From Terriglobus sp. TAA 43 (lineage in GTDB: Bacteria; Acidobacteriota; Terriglobia; Terriglobales; Acidobacteriaceae): a stretch of 64,000 bases of DNA. The stretch's first letter is position 1; the number at the start of each line of letters is the position of its first letter. Shown in pieces: positions 8,902 through 17,352 of the stretch. The notes below the pieces were generated by a model. That model was not told the origin of the DNA, made no database searches, and saw only the letters and a list, made by a program, of their open reading frames with translations. The stretch is taken from contig NZ_JUGR01000002.1 in assembly GCF_000800015.1 (NCBI RefSeq), positions 434,001 to 498,000 of the forward strand, given 5' to 3'. The translations under genes were made by a program, and so were the position numbers.

Positions 8902-10785
8902 CTATTCTGCTTTGCCGATGCTGTGTTCTGTGTACGCCTTTCGAACTACGTCGGCTGCCTTCTTCTTTTCCATGCGTTCCGAGAACAAACCTTTGCGGTT
9001 ATATCCATCCTGCAGCTTCGGAATGTTGCGGGTGGTGGACCTGAAATCCATCAAAACCCATGGCGTGACGCCCCTCACCTGCGGAATCTTCTGCATCATC
9101 TTGAACTGATGTTCCAGGACATTGGCCTCTTGTTCTTCCGTCCAGCGATCATGCTCGCCTCCGTGATTCCCGTACTTGGCCTCTGCGCCAAACTCTGAAA
9201 ATATCAGCGGCTTGTTTACCGAGAAGGTCCACGCCTTGCGATCCGCGTCTTCCGGCTGTCCCTCGTACCATCCGATGTATTCGTTCTGACCGACCACATC
9301 CAACGCCTGCATCAACTGATCATCCTGACGGACCTGATCCTCACTCACTTTAGGCCCGATCAATGCCGAGGTAATCAGGCGAGTCGGGTCTGTGCGGCGT
9401 GCCTCGTTTGCCAGATCGGTGAGAAACTTCGTGCGCACCGGATTATTCGGTGTTTCATTCGATACGGACCAGAGTATGACCGATGCCTTGTTGCGATCGC
9501 GTCGAATCATCTCGTGCAGCATGATCACCGCCTTGTCATACACATCGCTCTTGTCGAAAGAGATGCGCTGCCACAGAGGAATTTCGGACCACAGCATAAC
9601 CCCTGCCCTATCCGCGTATCGTTCCATCCGTTCATCGTGGGGATAGTGACAGAGACGCGCAAAGTTGGCATTTATCTGTTGGAGCATGCTGAACAGGTTC
9701 TTCACGTCCTCATCCGTCGTAACGCGTCCACCCCGGATCGGAGCCTCCGCGTGCACATTCGCTCCCTGGAGGAAAACCGCTTTGCCATTGAGCAGAATCT
9801 TCGTACCATCCGCGCGAACGTCGCGGAAACCTATGTCATCGGTCACCTCATCCGTACCCGACACAAGGACAACCCGATACAGTTTGGGTGATGCGGGTGA
9901 CCACAAGCTTAGGTCGGTGGCATTGACCGTGAACTCCGCCCGTTCGTCCGCGTTGGTTGTGAGTGTTTTCTCCACGCCTGCCTCAGGAATCCGCAACGTT
10001 ACGGATGTTCCGGCAGGCGCATCCTGCACATGAACGTAGCCGGTGAGCGTATGCGCATCCTTCGGTGAGAACGTCGCGCCATGTTGCAGATGAACGTCAT
10101 AGTCGTCGATGAAGTGAGCCGGCACCGTCACCAGAGAAACATCGCGTGTGATACCGCCGTAGTTGAACCAGTCATAGGACACGCTGGGGATGTCGTCTCT
10201 GTGGCGAGTTGAATCCACGGCAATCACCACGGCATTGGAGCCGGCATGCGCCGCTCCGGTCACCTCGCAATCGAACGGCGTGAAGCCGCCTTCATGCTGG
10301 CAGATGCGTTTGCCATTGACCCAGACGAACGATCTGTAATTCGCTGCGCCAACATGCAGAAAGGTGCGCGTTCCCGGTTTCGGCTCCATCGGAACATCGC
10401 GCTCGTACCAGACAACGCCTTCAAAACGGAACAGTGTCGGATCCTGCGTGTTCCAATCGCCCGGAACCTTCAGCGTCGGAGCTGTGCTGAAGTCATACTC
10501 CGAGTTGTGAGGACCTGACGTGATATTCGGATGAGTATTTTGCGCATAACCACCATCACGCACATTGCCTTTGTCGTCGTACAGTTCCCGTGCGGGCGGC
10601 TGCTCCACCAGGTAATGCCAGTCGCCATTTAAGGATTGTGTATGTCGATGATCGACGCCAACAATCAATGTCCGCAGAGGCTCTTGAGCGGAACCACAAC
10701 GTAGTGTCAGGGCAAAGATTAAGGCCGCTGTAGCGCCTCGAAGCAGAGGCTTCAAAGACCATTGGGCCGCGTGAAGATCAGGCAT
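8902..10785 (-). CDS. Secreted GH2 beta-glucuronidase-like glycoside hydrolase
   Basis: A 627-residue enzyme with an N-terminal signal segment (hydrophobic residues about 15-33, end CGSAQ). Domains follow the GH2 order: jelly-roll sugar-binding domain (about 45-220, with YRSFVWVNGKR), Ig-like domain (about 220-325) and TIM barrel (about 330-627). The predicted acid/base is E444 in SVSNE and the nucleophile E531 in FSEFGAEA. NRK at 596-598 (DGYNRKGLF) matches the NxK motif that recognises the uronate carboxylate in beta-glucuronidases, which favours a glucuronidase over a galactosidase. The start has GGGAG a few bases upstream. A perfect palindrome GCGGTACCGC at 10820-10829 lies 35 bp upstream. 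The gene converges on the receptor pair, consistent with breakdown of a uronic-acid-containing glycan. Confidence 0.9.
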   Translation of the reverse strand: MPDLHAAQWSLKPLLRGATAALIFALTLRCGSAQEPLRTLIVGVDHRHTQSLNGDWHYLVEQPPARELYDDKGNVRDGGYAQNTHPNITSGPHNSEYDFSTAPTLKVPGDWNTQDPTLFRFEGVVWYERDVPMEPKPGTRTFLHVGAANYRSFVWVNGKRICQHEGGFTPFDCEVTGAAHAGSNAVVIAVDSTRHRDDIPSVSYDWFNYGGITRDVSLVTVPAHFIDDYDVHLQHGATFSPKDAHTLTGYVHVQDAPAGTSVTLRIPEAGVEKTLTTNADERAEFTVNATDLSLWSPASPKLYRVVLVSGTDEVTDDIGFRDVRADGTKILLNGKAVFLQGANVHAEAPIRGGRVTTDEDVKNLFSMLQQINANFARLCHYPHDERMERYADRAGVMLWSEIPLWQRISFDKSDVYDKAVIMLHEMIRRDRNKASVILWSVSNETPNNPVRTKFLTDLANEARRTDPTRLITSALIGPKVSEDQVRQDDQLMQALDVVGQNEYIGWYEGQPEDADRKAWTFSVNKPLIFSEFGAEAKYGNHGGEHDRWTEEQEANVLEHQFKMMQKIPQVRGVTPWVLMDFRSTTRNIPKLQDGYNRKGLFSERMEKKKAADVVRKAYTEHSIGKAE

Positions 10786-10850
10786 GATTCTCCCTCGTAC
10801 TATCCGTAAATGACTGACAGCGGTACCGCGCCCAAGCCAGCAAAACAGCT

Positions 10851-10876
10851 CAGCCGCGACTTCAACAACGCGGCTG
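10851..10876. other. Perfect inverted repeat in divergent intergenic region
   Basis: CAGCCGCG at 10851-10858 and CGCGGCTG at 10869-10876 pair perfectly around a 10-base loop. It lies between the divergent GH2 and 11038 genes and overlaps repeat copy B. It can fold as an alternative to the hairpin at 10869-10893, an arrangement that would suit a switch, but this is speculative. Confidence 0.45.
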
Positions 10877-10934
10877 TCCTTTGGATGACCGCGCTTTTAA
10901 TTCACCCAGTTGTTACACAGTCAATGCATTGCTT
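10869..10934 (+). repeat. Dispersed intergenic element, copy B
   Basis: This copy matches the block at 5205-5272, including GTTGTTACACAGTCAA at about 10910-10926. It keeps a terminator-like fold: CGCGG at 10869-10873, CCGCG at 10889-10893, then CTTTT. Unlike copy A it lies between divergent genes, so there is no upstream forward transcript to terminate. That points to a leader or regulatory role for the next gene, or to the remnant of a lost receptor gene. Confidence 0.6.
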
Positions 10935-11037
10935 CATAGAGCCGCTTGGCACAATGCTGACGTCATAACAGCCATTACCGAAGTATCACCCAAGTGCCAT
11001 GCACACGAGTACTATCTGTACCGAGGGTGATAGACAT

Positions 11038-11838
11038 ATGCGGACTTGGCGGCTGGGAACGGTGGCAGTGTGCATGGCCAGTGCCGTGAGCATAGGGGCG
11101 CAGCAGCAGGTGCAGGGCGATCCCGAACCATATTCGCACCTGTCGAATGGTGGCCTTAACCACTCGTTGACGGCTTTCGTGGTGCAGGGACAGCCCTTCT
11201 CCGCGCAGCAGGTCGCCAAGACAGGCAAAACGCTCCAGGATGGCACAAACATTGAGCACTTCGGCCATCATGCGATCTATCGCGACTCCGAAGGGCGTGT
11301 GCGCGTCGAGCAGCCGTGCGGTTGCGCGCCGGACCACGACCAAAAAGTCGAGATTTATGTGATGGATCCGGTTGCTGGCACGATGACGACCTGGCGACAG
11401 GGTGCCGGCGAACCCCAGGTGGCCAAGGTCACGAAATGGGAGGCGAAGACACCGGAGTCGGTTGAGGCACAGCGCTCTGCGGCAAAGCTGATGCGCCAAT
11501 CAGTTGGGGACAGCGCGAGACCGCAGCCGGTCAGCACAGTGTCTGAAGACCCGGTCCAGATGCTGGATAACGTTCCGGTACGGGTGGTAAAAGTGACAAC
11601 GGTAGTGCCGGCAGGGCGTAGTGGCAACGACCGTCCGATCACCAAGATACACACTGCGTGGATCTCGGATGACCTCAAGCTGGTCATGATGGAGCAGTGG
11701 CAGGATCCACGCGCGGCGTTACGAACAGTGGGTCTGGCGGAGTTGATCCGTAAGGAGCCAAATGCGGCGCTATTTCGATCTCCGCAGGGTTACACAGTGA
11801 AGACGGTCGAGAAGCCCAACGAAGGCCTGAGGTACTGA
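11038..11838 (+). CDS. Secreted protein of an Acidobacteriota paralogous family (copy 1)
   Basis: 266 residues from the ATG at 11038, which has GAGGGTGA seven bases upstream; an in-frame ATG at 10999 has no such site. Residues about 1-22 form a signal peptide ending SIGAQQ. The family pattern is visible in order: LQDGTNIEH, IYRDSEGRVRVEQ, MDPVAGTMT, a GNDRPI segment, WISDDLKL, DPRAALRT and EPNAALFRSPQGYTVK. The same order occurs in the genes at 46614-47489 and 47582-48379. No catalytic motif is recognisable. This copy alone has a Cys-Gly-Cys after the RVRVEQ segment. It lies downstream of repeat copy B, which may carry its control region. Function unknown. Confidence 0.8.
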   Translation: MRTWRLGTVAVCMASAVSIGAQQQVQGDPEPYSHLSNGGLNHSLTAFVVQGQPFSAQQVAKTGKTLQDGTNIEHFGHHAIYRDSEGRVRVEQPCGCAPDHDQKVEIYVMDPVAGTMTTWRQGAGEPQVAKVTKWEAKTPESVEAQRSAAKLMRQSVGDSARPQPVSTVSEDPVQMLDNVPVRVVKVTTVVPAGRSGNDRPITKIHTAWISDDLKLVMMEQWQDPRAALRTVGLAELIRKEPNAALFRSPQGYTVKTVEKPNEGLRY

Positions 11839-12215
11839 ATGAACGAGATGGCTAAATCGTAGGTTGTTCACTTTCTGATAGGTGTGCGCCGGTCTCGATA
11901 AGTCGGCTTTGTAGCTAAGCCGGTGTCTTACTCCGATTGAAGCGCGTGCCGCTACCCGAAAGAGTGACGCGTCGTTCAACCTCGTACGTTAAGGTCGAAC
12001 CATGCAGCCTCATCTGCTCGCGCCCATCTCCCTTCGAAGCACTGCGTCAGCCGCATTGGCCTCTCCAAGCTGCCGCAACTTTGAAACATGAGATCTCCTG
12101 GCCCGTGCAGTATGTCCGCGCCGCCGAAGTCGCAAGCTGGAGCGACTCGCCTTCGAACAGCGGTAGGTATAAACTTGCCTTCCACACAAACGTTCCATCC
12201 AACCAAGGAGAGACT
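11839..12215. other. 377-bp non-coding stretch before dps
   Basis: No gene seen. A frame in register with dps is open from 11937, but the clear Shine-Dalgarno AAGGAGAG at 12205-12212 places the dps start at 12216. A weak hairpin CGGCTT / AAGCCG lies at 11904-11909 and 11917-11922 without a T-run. The dps promoter should be here; I cannot point to convincing boxes. Confidence 0.5.
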
Positions 12216-12731
12216 ATGTCCACCGTCGATGAGTTGAAGAGCCGTCAAGCCGCATCCCTGCACACACCGTCTGGCATCGCGCCGGAAAGTGTGAAAGAGA
12301 TCGCAGGAGCGCTGAATGTTCTGCTGGCAGACGTATTTGCGCTCTATCTCAAAACTAAGAATTTCCATTGGCACATGAGTGGACCGCATTTTCGGGACTA
12401 CCACCTGCTCCTCGATGAGCACGGTGACCAGTTGTTTGCCATGACAGACGATATTGCGGAACGGGTTCGCAAGATCGGCGGAACCACGGTGCGGTCGATC
12501 GGTCAGATCGCACGTCTGCAGCGGGTGCTCGACAACGATGCGGAGTATGTCACCCCCCAGGACATGCTCGCGGAGCTGGGTGGCGATGAGCGTGAACTCG
12601 CCGCGCGGATGTTAGCAGTTCACGATCTCTGTGGCGAGGCGCAAGACGTTGCAACGGCGAGCCTCCTCGAAAACTGGATCGATCAATCCCAGCGTCGCGC
12701 CTGGTTCCTCTTCGAAACGACACGCGCCTAA
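12216..12731 (+). CDS. dps: Dps family DNA-binding ferritin-like protein
   Basis: 171 residues, the usual Dps length. The core motif is present: KNFHWHMSGPHF, then DYHLLLDEHGDQL and DDIAERVRKIGG, which supplies the His, Asp and Glu ligands of the inter-subunit ferroxidase site. The C-terminal helices carry LLENWIDQSQRRAWFLFET. Dps dodecamers oxidise and store iron and shield DNA under oxidative stress and starvation in the cytoplasm. The N-terminal tail is short, with few lysines, so the DNA-binding mode is uncertain. The start at 12216 is set by AAGGAGAG three bases before the spacer. It is a single-gene unit with long flanks on both sides. Confidence 0.93.
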   Translation: MSTVDELKSRQAASLHTPSGIAPESVKEIAGALNVLLADVFALYLKTKNFHWHMSGPHFRDYHLLLDEHGDQLFAMTDDIAERVRKIGGTTVRSIGQIARLQRVLDNDAEYVTPQDMLAELGGDERELAARMLAVHDLCGEAQDVATASLLENWIDQSQRRAWFLFETTRA

Positions 12732-12793
12732 AGAAGTCCGCCGCAAACCTCAAACAGATTCTCGATCGCTTCAGATCGCGCGAGGATCGCATG

Positions 12794-12825
12794 CGCCCCG
12801 CACACTCCGTTGAGTGAGCGGGGCG
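12794..12825. other. GC-rich hairpin after dps
   Basis: CGCCCCGC plus ACTC at the left pairs with GAGT and GCGGGGCG at the right with one small internal mismatch. There is no T-run after it, so it is at best a weak terminator for dps. Confidence 0.4.
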
Positions 12826-12959
12826 TTCGGCAGCCGGAGCTGGCAGCTCGTACATACATTCATAGTCATGCTCTTATCTGCCATCATTGCTGAGCGACAA
12901 ACTTATGACATTCCAGAAACATAAAGCTTCACCGGTGTGGCGTCTCATACATCAGTGTC

Positions 12960-14021
12960 ATGAGAGCCGCATATATCCAACGCGTCGCCACAGCCGTCCC
13001 AGACCATAACGTTCACCATGCGTTTGTCTCCTTCGCTGGAGAGGCCCTACGTGAGAGCCGCGAACAGGCTCTGTTCAAACGCATGGCAGAGCGCTCAGGC
13101 ATCGATAGCCGTTACTCTGTGCTCTCTGTTCAGGCACGTGAACACACGGATGATGTGAGCGCCTACGAGTGGTATCGGGAACGTGCTTTCCCTTCAACTG
13201 CCGAACGCATGCAACTGTTCGAGCAAAGCGCTCCCATTCTGTTGCGCCGTGCTCTCGACAACTTGAACTTGACATCCTCCGAGCGCCAGAGCATCAAACA
13301 CGTGATCGTGACGTGCTGCACAGGTCACTATGCTCCTGGACTCGACTTCACAGTCATCGAACATTTGGGACTTGATTGCGAAGCCTCAAGAACGATGATC
13401 GGTTTTATGGGCTGCTATGCCGCGGTCAATGGCCTCCGCCAGGCTCAGAGCATCGTGCGATCCGCGCCAGATGAGAGCGTGCTTTTGGTCAACCTTGAAC
13501 TTTGTTCGTTGCATCTGCAAGAGACCAAAGACCTTGGGGAGATGCTTGCTTTTCTGATATTTGCGGATGGATGCGCGGCGACCTTGATCTCCTCTCAGAA
13601 AGCTGGCTTCGCCATCGACTCCTTCCGATCACTTTCTATCCCTGACAGCCGCGACCTGATCACGTGGAGAGTTGGTAACAATGGCTTTCTCATGCATCTG
13701 TCTGGAAAGGTGCCACCTGCGATTGAGTCCTTCCTTCGCGAGGAAAGAAACGCGTTACCTGAAGCGGATGAGATTGCGCTATGGGCGATTCACCCCGGCG
13801 GCAAAACGGTGCTTGACGCCGTCGAACGCGGTCTATCGTTAACGCCTGAGTCTCTCGCAGCCTCGCGCGAGGTGCTGCGTCGATTTGGCAACATGTCATC
13901 GTCCACAGTCATGTTCGTGCTCAAAGATCTCATGCAGTGTGCGCGGTCAGGAGATCGTGGAGTTGCTATGGCGTTTGGGCCCGGCCTGACTGCTGAGACA
14001 ATGAGATTCCATGCGGTTTAA
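12960..14021 (+). CDS. Type III polyketide synthase (chalcone/stilbene synthase-like)
   Basis: 353 residues with the thiolase fold and full Cys-His-Asn triad of type III synthases: C152 in GFMGCYAAVNGL, H278 in AIHPGGKTVLD and N311 in FGNMSSSTVMF. The C-terminal GPGLTAE loop is also present. The enzyme should condense an acyl starter with malonyl-CoA units and cyclise the chain to a resorcinol, pyrone or phloroglucinol. It heads an overlapping operon with a methyltransferase and an FAD oxidoreductase, the same logic as the srsA-srsB-srsC phenolic lipid operon of Streptomyces, where the product is an alkylresorcinol modified to a quinone. Starter and chain length cannot be read here. The start ATG has no strong Shine-Dalgarno sequence. 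Confidence 0.93.
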   Translation: MRAAYIQRVATAVPDHNVHHAFVSFAGEALRESREQALFKRMAERSGIDSRYSVLSVQAREHTDDVSAYEWYRERAFPSTAERMQLFEQSAPILLRRALDNLNLTSSERQSIKHVIVTCCTGHYAPGLDFTVIEHLGLDCEASRTMIGFMGCYAAVNGLRQAQSIVRSAPDESVLLVNLELCSLHLQETKDLGEMLAFLIFADGCAATLISSQKAGFAIDSFRSLSIPDSRDLITWRVGNNGFLMHLSGKVPPAIESFLREERNALPEADEIALWAIHPGGKTVLDAVERGLSLTPESLAASREVLRRFGNMSSSTVMFVLKDLMQCARSGDRGVAMAFGPGLTAETMRFHAV

Positions 14022-14727
14022 CTTAGTAGATCTATCAACACGCGTCGATCTCGATGAGTTGATGGATGGCCCCTGTACTTACGAAGACTATCGATCATGC
14101 CTGCAAAGCCTCGAAGATGTGAACCAGTTACTTCATGGCTACCAGCCCACTCTCGAATGGCTCAGGACACACTTCGGGAAACAGGATCGCCCGTTGCATT
14201 TGGTTGACGTCGGCTCTGGTGGCGGAGGGCTACTGCGCCACATCGAAAATGATAGGGCCTTTCGCGGACAATTCGCCAGCCTGACGGGCATTGATCTAAA
14301 CCCACGGGCAGCGCGCTTCTGCAATGAGGAGACAGGGACTGACTCAAGCGTGGAATGGTTCACGGGTGACGTATTCACCTATCGACCACCGCACAATATC
14401 GATCTCGTTGTGAGCTCCCTCTTCACGCATCATCTGACTGAGGATGAGATCGTGCGGTTCATCCAGTGGATGGAGAATCAAGCACGAGACGGTTGGTTTA
14501 TTAACGATCTTCGCCGCAGCGCATTCTCCTTCTACAGTTTCCGCGCACTCGCGTGGGCCATGCGGTGGCATCGTTTCGTCCAGCATGATGGCCCGGTCTC
14601 GATACGACGCGGTTTCCTCCCTGAAGACTGGATACGCATGTGCACGGCTGCAGGGATTTCACAAGACTCGATTCGAATCCGCAACGATGGCCCAGGACGG
14701 CTCTGTGTTTCCAGGATCAAAACATGA
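14011..14727 (+). CDS. Class I SAM-dependent methyltransferase of the polyketide operon
   Basis: 238 residues. SAM-binding motif I is LVDVGSGGGGLLRHI (about residues 67-81), followed by an acidic ID at the end of strand 2 (LTGIDLNPRAARF) and a motif like DLVVSSLFTHHLTEDEIVRF. It overlaps the polyketide synthase by 11 bases and the next gene by 4, so translation is coupled. Most likely it O- or C-methylates the aromatic polyketide. It is of the soluble class I type, unlike SrsB of Streptomyces, which as I recall is a membrane isoprenylcysteine-type methyltransferase, so this operon is an analogue and not a direct match. The target position is unknown. Confidence 0.88.
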   Translation: MRFNLVDLSTRVDLDELMDGPCTYEDYRSCLQSLEDVNQLLHGYQPTLEWLRTHFGKQDRPLHLVDVGSGGGGLLRHIENDRAFRGQFASLTGIDLNPRAARFCNEETGTDSSVEWFTGDVFTYRPPHNIDLVVSSLFTHHLTEDEIVRFIQWMENQARDGWFINDLRRSAFSFYSFRALAWAMRWHRFVQHDGPVSIRRGFLPEDWIRMCTAAGISQDSIRIRNDGPGRLCVSRIKT

Positions 14728-15851
14728 ATCGCGCATCGATCGTCGTCGTTGGAGGTGGCCCTGCAGGGTCTGCGACGGCGACTCTATTGGCACGCTCAGG
14801 GCATGCTGTGACACTCGTAGAAAAATCAGCATCGGCCCACGAGACGGTATGCGGTGAGTTTCTCAGTGGTGAAAGTTGTGCCTATCTCCACGCGCTTGGA
14901 GTATGCGTGAAAGAGCTTGCTGCTCGCCCCATTCATACATTGCGAATTGCCGCGAACACGTGTATCGCAGAGCAGCCCCTGCCCTTTGCTTCGTGGTCGT
15001 TGCGTCGCTCAGTGCTGGATGAAGCTTTGCGCGAAACCGCTGCTGCTGCAGGGGTGACCGTCGTTCGAGGCACTTCTGTCGAAGAGCTGCTCCAACAACC
15101 GGCAGGCTGGGCAGTTCGGCTCTCCGATGGCCGCGTACTCGCCTGTAATGAAGCCTTTCTCGCGACAGGTAAGAATGATTTACGCGGTCGAGCACGAGGA
15201 AAAGGCAAACAGAACGATCTAGTTGCATTCAAAGTTCATCTGCAGCTTTCTCCCGAACAAACCGAAGATCTGAGAGAGTGCATCGAGTTGATCACCTTCC
15301 ACGGAGGCTACGCCGGTCTGCAACTGGTCGATGGAGACCTCGCAACCCTTGCAATTCTCATCAATAAGAAGACGCTTCACCAACATGGTCCGCAGTGGAA
15401 CCGGGTGCTACCTTATCTCCTCAAGTCCTCAGACCATCTCGAACGCAGACTGTCTGCGTCGCGGATCATCTTCGAGCGCCCGCTTGCACTTTCTGCCCTT
15501 CCCTACGGCTATCAACGAGCAGGAAGCAACGACGGATTGTGGGCGGTTGGAGACCAGGCTGCAGTCATCCCATCCTTTACTGGAGACGGTATTTCCATCG
15601 CTCTCCACTCGGCGTTTCTTGCCACTGAGAGCTACGCTGACGGCAAGAGCGCCGACCAGTACCAACACGAGTTGGCTTCTCAACTCCGCTATCCGATCAC
15701 GTTGGCAACGTATCTGTCGCGAAGCGTTATCAACGTACCGAGACTCGTCGAGATCGTGGGCCGATGGCCGAGCCTGATCACCTACCTCGCCCGATCCACC
15801 CGTATCCCACAGCGCTATCGCAAGTATTCGGAACTCTTACACGATTGCTGA
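14724..15851 (+). CDS. FAD-dependent oxidoreductase (geranylgeranyl reductase/monooxygenase-like)
   Basis: 375 residues from the ATG at 14724, which overlaps the methyltransferase stop as ATGA. The N-terminus is a dinucleotide-binding fold, VVVGGGPAGSATATLLARSG, followed by LVEKSASAHETVCGEFLSG. The second FAD motif is GDQAAVIPSFTGDGISIAL (about residues 280-300), typical of the p-hydroxybenzoate hydroxylase/geranylgeranyl reductase superfamily. In this operon it probably hydroxylates or oxidises the polyketide ring, as SrsC does in the phenolic lipid pathway, though saturation of a chain is an alternative. The C-terminal helical part is basic. There is no signal peptide. Confidence 0.88.
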   Translation: MNRASIVVVGGGPAGSATATLLARSGHAVTLVEKSASAHETVCGEFLSGESCAYLHALGVCVKELAARPIHTLRIAANTCIAEQPLPFASWSLRRSVLDEALRETAAAAGVTVVRGTSVEELLQQPAGWAVRLSDGRVLACNEAFLATGKNDLRGRARGKGKQNDLVAFKVHLQLSPEQTEDLRECIELITFHGGYAGLQLVDGDLATLAILINKKTLHQHGPQWNRVLPYLLKSSDHLERRLSASRIIFERPLALSALPYGYQRAGSNDGLWAVGDQAAVIPSFTGDGISIALHSAFLATESYADGKSADQYQHELASQLRYPITLATYLSRSVINVPRLVEIVGRWPSLITYLARSTRIPQRYRKYSELLHDC

Positions 15852-15867
15852 TATCACGAAGGTTCTC

Positions 15868-16320
15868 ATGTCTCTCGCACGAATGATCGCCCGAATGGCG
15901 CCACTCCTCGCACCGCTATTTGCTCTCGGGGCAATAGCTCAAGGCATTGCCGGAACATGGAAGGAACCAACCGGTTCCGTCATCCAGATCGACTCATGCG
16001 GACACGATCTTTGCGCTCGCCTGATCGCAATCAGCAAAGCAGCTCCGACCGACGTGGACATCAACAATCCTGATCCCACAAAGCGCACGACGCCACTCTG
16101 CGGGCTACTCATCGGACGAGGATTCCAACCCACTGATACAGACCATGCGGAAGGCGGCTTTCTCTACGATCCGAAGTCAGGCAAAACGTATCGAGGCTCA
16201 ATGAAGGCTGATGGCGACCGCCTGGAACTGAGAGGATACGTCGGGGTCAAATTGTTCGGACGCACCGAAACGTGGCAACGTACAACACAACCATCGCCCC
16301 CGTGCGGCACAGCGCGCTGA
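15868..16320 (+). CDS. DUF2147 family secreted protein
   Basis: 150 residues. A hydrophobic signal segment (about 7-26) is followed by the DUF2147 pattern: IAGTWKEPTGSVIQI, CGHDLCARL, DINNPDPTKRTTPLCGLLI, GGFLYDPKSGKTYRGSM, LELRGYVGVKLFGRTETWQR. The fold is a small calycin-like beta-barrel that may bind a lipophilic ligand; no enzyme activity is established for the family. The gene starts 16 bp after the FAD oxidoreductase with GAAGG upstream, so it is probably the last gene of the polyketide operon. A lipid-binding role for a periplasmic protein beside a phenolic-lipid-type pathway is attractive but unproven. Confidence 0.85.
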   Translation: MSLARMIARMAPLLAPLFALGAIAQGIAGTWKEPTGSVIQIDSCGHDLCARLIAISKAAPTDVDINNPDPTKRTTPLCGLLIGRGFQPTDTDHAEGGFLYDPKSGKTYRGSMKADGDRLELRGYVGVKLFGRTETWQRTTQPSPPCGTAR

Positions 16321-16527
16321 CAACCTAAGGGGGCTTTACGCCCGCGCGCGGCAATGTGCGCGCCCTTCTCGACGTACTCAATGGCCGCGGCGCGATCTCT
16401 TCGCCTGTCCGGCCACCATCCGCTTCTCTTTTAACCCATACTTTTCATGGAGATAGCCCTACCGCCCCAGCAATTTGCTCGAGCGAGCCACCGGATGGCC
16501 TTGCTCGGCTTTTACACTGGAAACAAG

Positions 16528-17259
16528 ATGTACACGGTCGCAGCCTTCTATCGATTCTTCGCCCTCGCCGATCCGCAGAACCTGCGCGACGAACTGCATG
16601 AGACGTTTGCCCTCACTGATCTGCGCGGCACCACACTGTTGGCTCCCGAAGGAATCAACGGCACGATGGCCGGCTCTGCAGAGACGATGGAGAAGTTTCT
16701 GAATCTGTTGGCAGAGCGTGCCGGTTTAGACAGCGCCGAGGTGAAATTTTCTTACAGCGAAAAGCCACCCTTTCGTCGTCTGAAGTTCAAGCGCAAGCGC
16801 GAGATCATCACCTTTCGCACGGATGAGCTAGTGGATCCTGCACGACCCGGCAAGTATGTTGAGCCCGAAGGTTGGAATGAATTGATCTCCAGCCCCGATG
16901 TGCTTGTATTGGATACACGCAACACGTATGAGACCGAGATTGGTACCTTCGAGGGTGCCGTCATGCCCCCGCTGGAGAAGTTTTCGGATTTCGCGCAGTG
17001 GGTGCAGGAGCATCTTGATCCAGCGCGGCATACGAAGGTGGCGATGTTCTGCACGGGCGGAATACGTTGCGAGAAGGCTTCCGCTTACATGCTGCAGCAA
17101 GGCTTTCCGGAGGTGTATCACCTGCGTGGCGGCATTCTGCGTTACCTGGAAGAGACGCCGGCAGAACAAAGCCAGTGGAAGGGTGATTGCTACATCTTTG
17201 ATGAACGGATCGCGGTGCGACACTCGGACCTGCGGCCGGAAGACTCCTTCAGAGACTAG
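16528..17259 (+). CDS. trhO: tRNA uridine(34) hydroxylase (rhodanese domain, YceA/TrhO family)
   Basis: 243 residues from ATG 16528, where the family N-terminus begins (YTVAAFYRFFALADP). In-frame starts at 16447 and 16495 are also possible, since none has a strong Shine-Dalgarno. An N-terminal acylphosphatase-like domain (LLAPEGINGTMAGS) precedes a rhodanese domain (about 115-220) with the active-site loop CTGGIRCEKAS, catalytic Cys at about 175. TrhO hydroxylates U34 of certain tRNAs using O2, the first step to 5-methoxyuridine or carboxymethoxyuridine. It is a stand-alone gene here, ended by the hairpin at 17292-17324. Confidence 0.9.
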   Translation: MYTVAAFYRFFALADPQNLRDELHETFALTDLRGTTLLAPEGINGTMAGSAETMEKFLNLLAERAGLDSAEVKFSYSEKPPFRRLKFKRKREIITFRTDELVDPARPGKYVEPEGWNELISSPDVLVLDTRNTYETEIGTFEGAVMPPLEKFSDFAQWVQEHLDPARHTKVAMFCTGGIRCEKASAYMLQQGFPEVYHLRGGILRYLEETPAEQSQWKGDCYIFDERIAVRHSDLRPEDSFRD

Positions 17260-17291
17260 CTGCGGCTTCACGAAGACATTCACACAAATGC

Positions 17292-17324
17292 GATGCCCAG
17301 GCTCACCGGATGAGCCTGGGCATC
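17292..17324. terminator. Bidirectional hairpin between convergent genes
   Basis: A perfect 14-bp inverted repeat (arms 17292-17305 and 17311-17324, loop CCGGA). It lies between trhO and the convergent DUF4252 gene. The T-tract is weak (GTTATT). Confidence 0.75.
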
Positions 17325-17352
17325 GTTATTGACCCTGCACTTGAATGCACCC

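Noticed and set aside
11937-12215. Upstream extension of the dps frame
   Set aside because: No homology to Dps N-termini, and a strong ribosome site exists before 12216.
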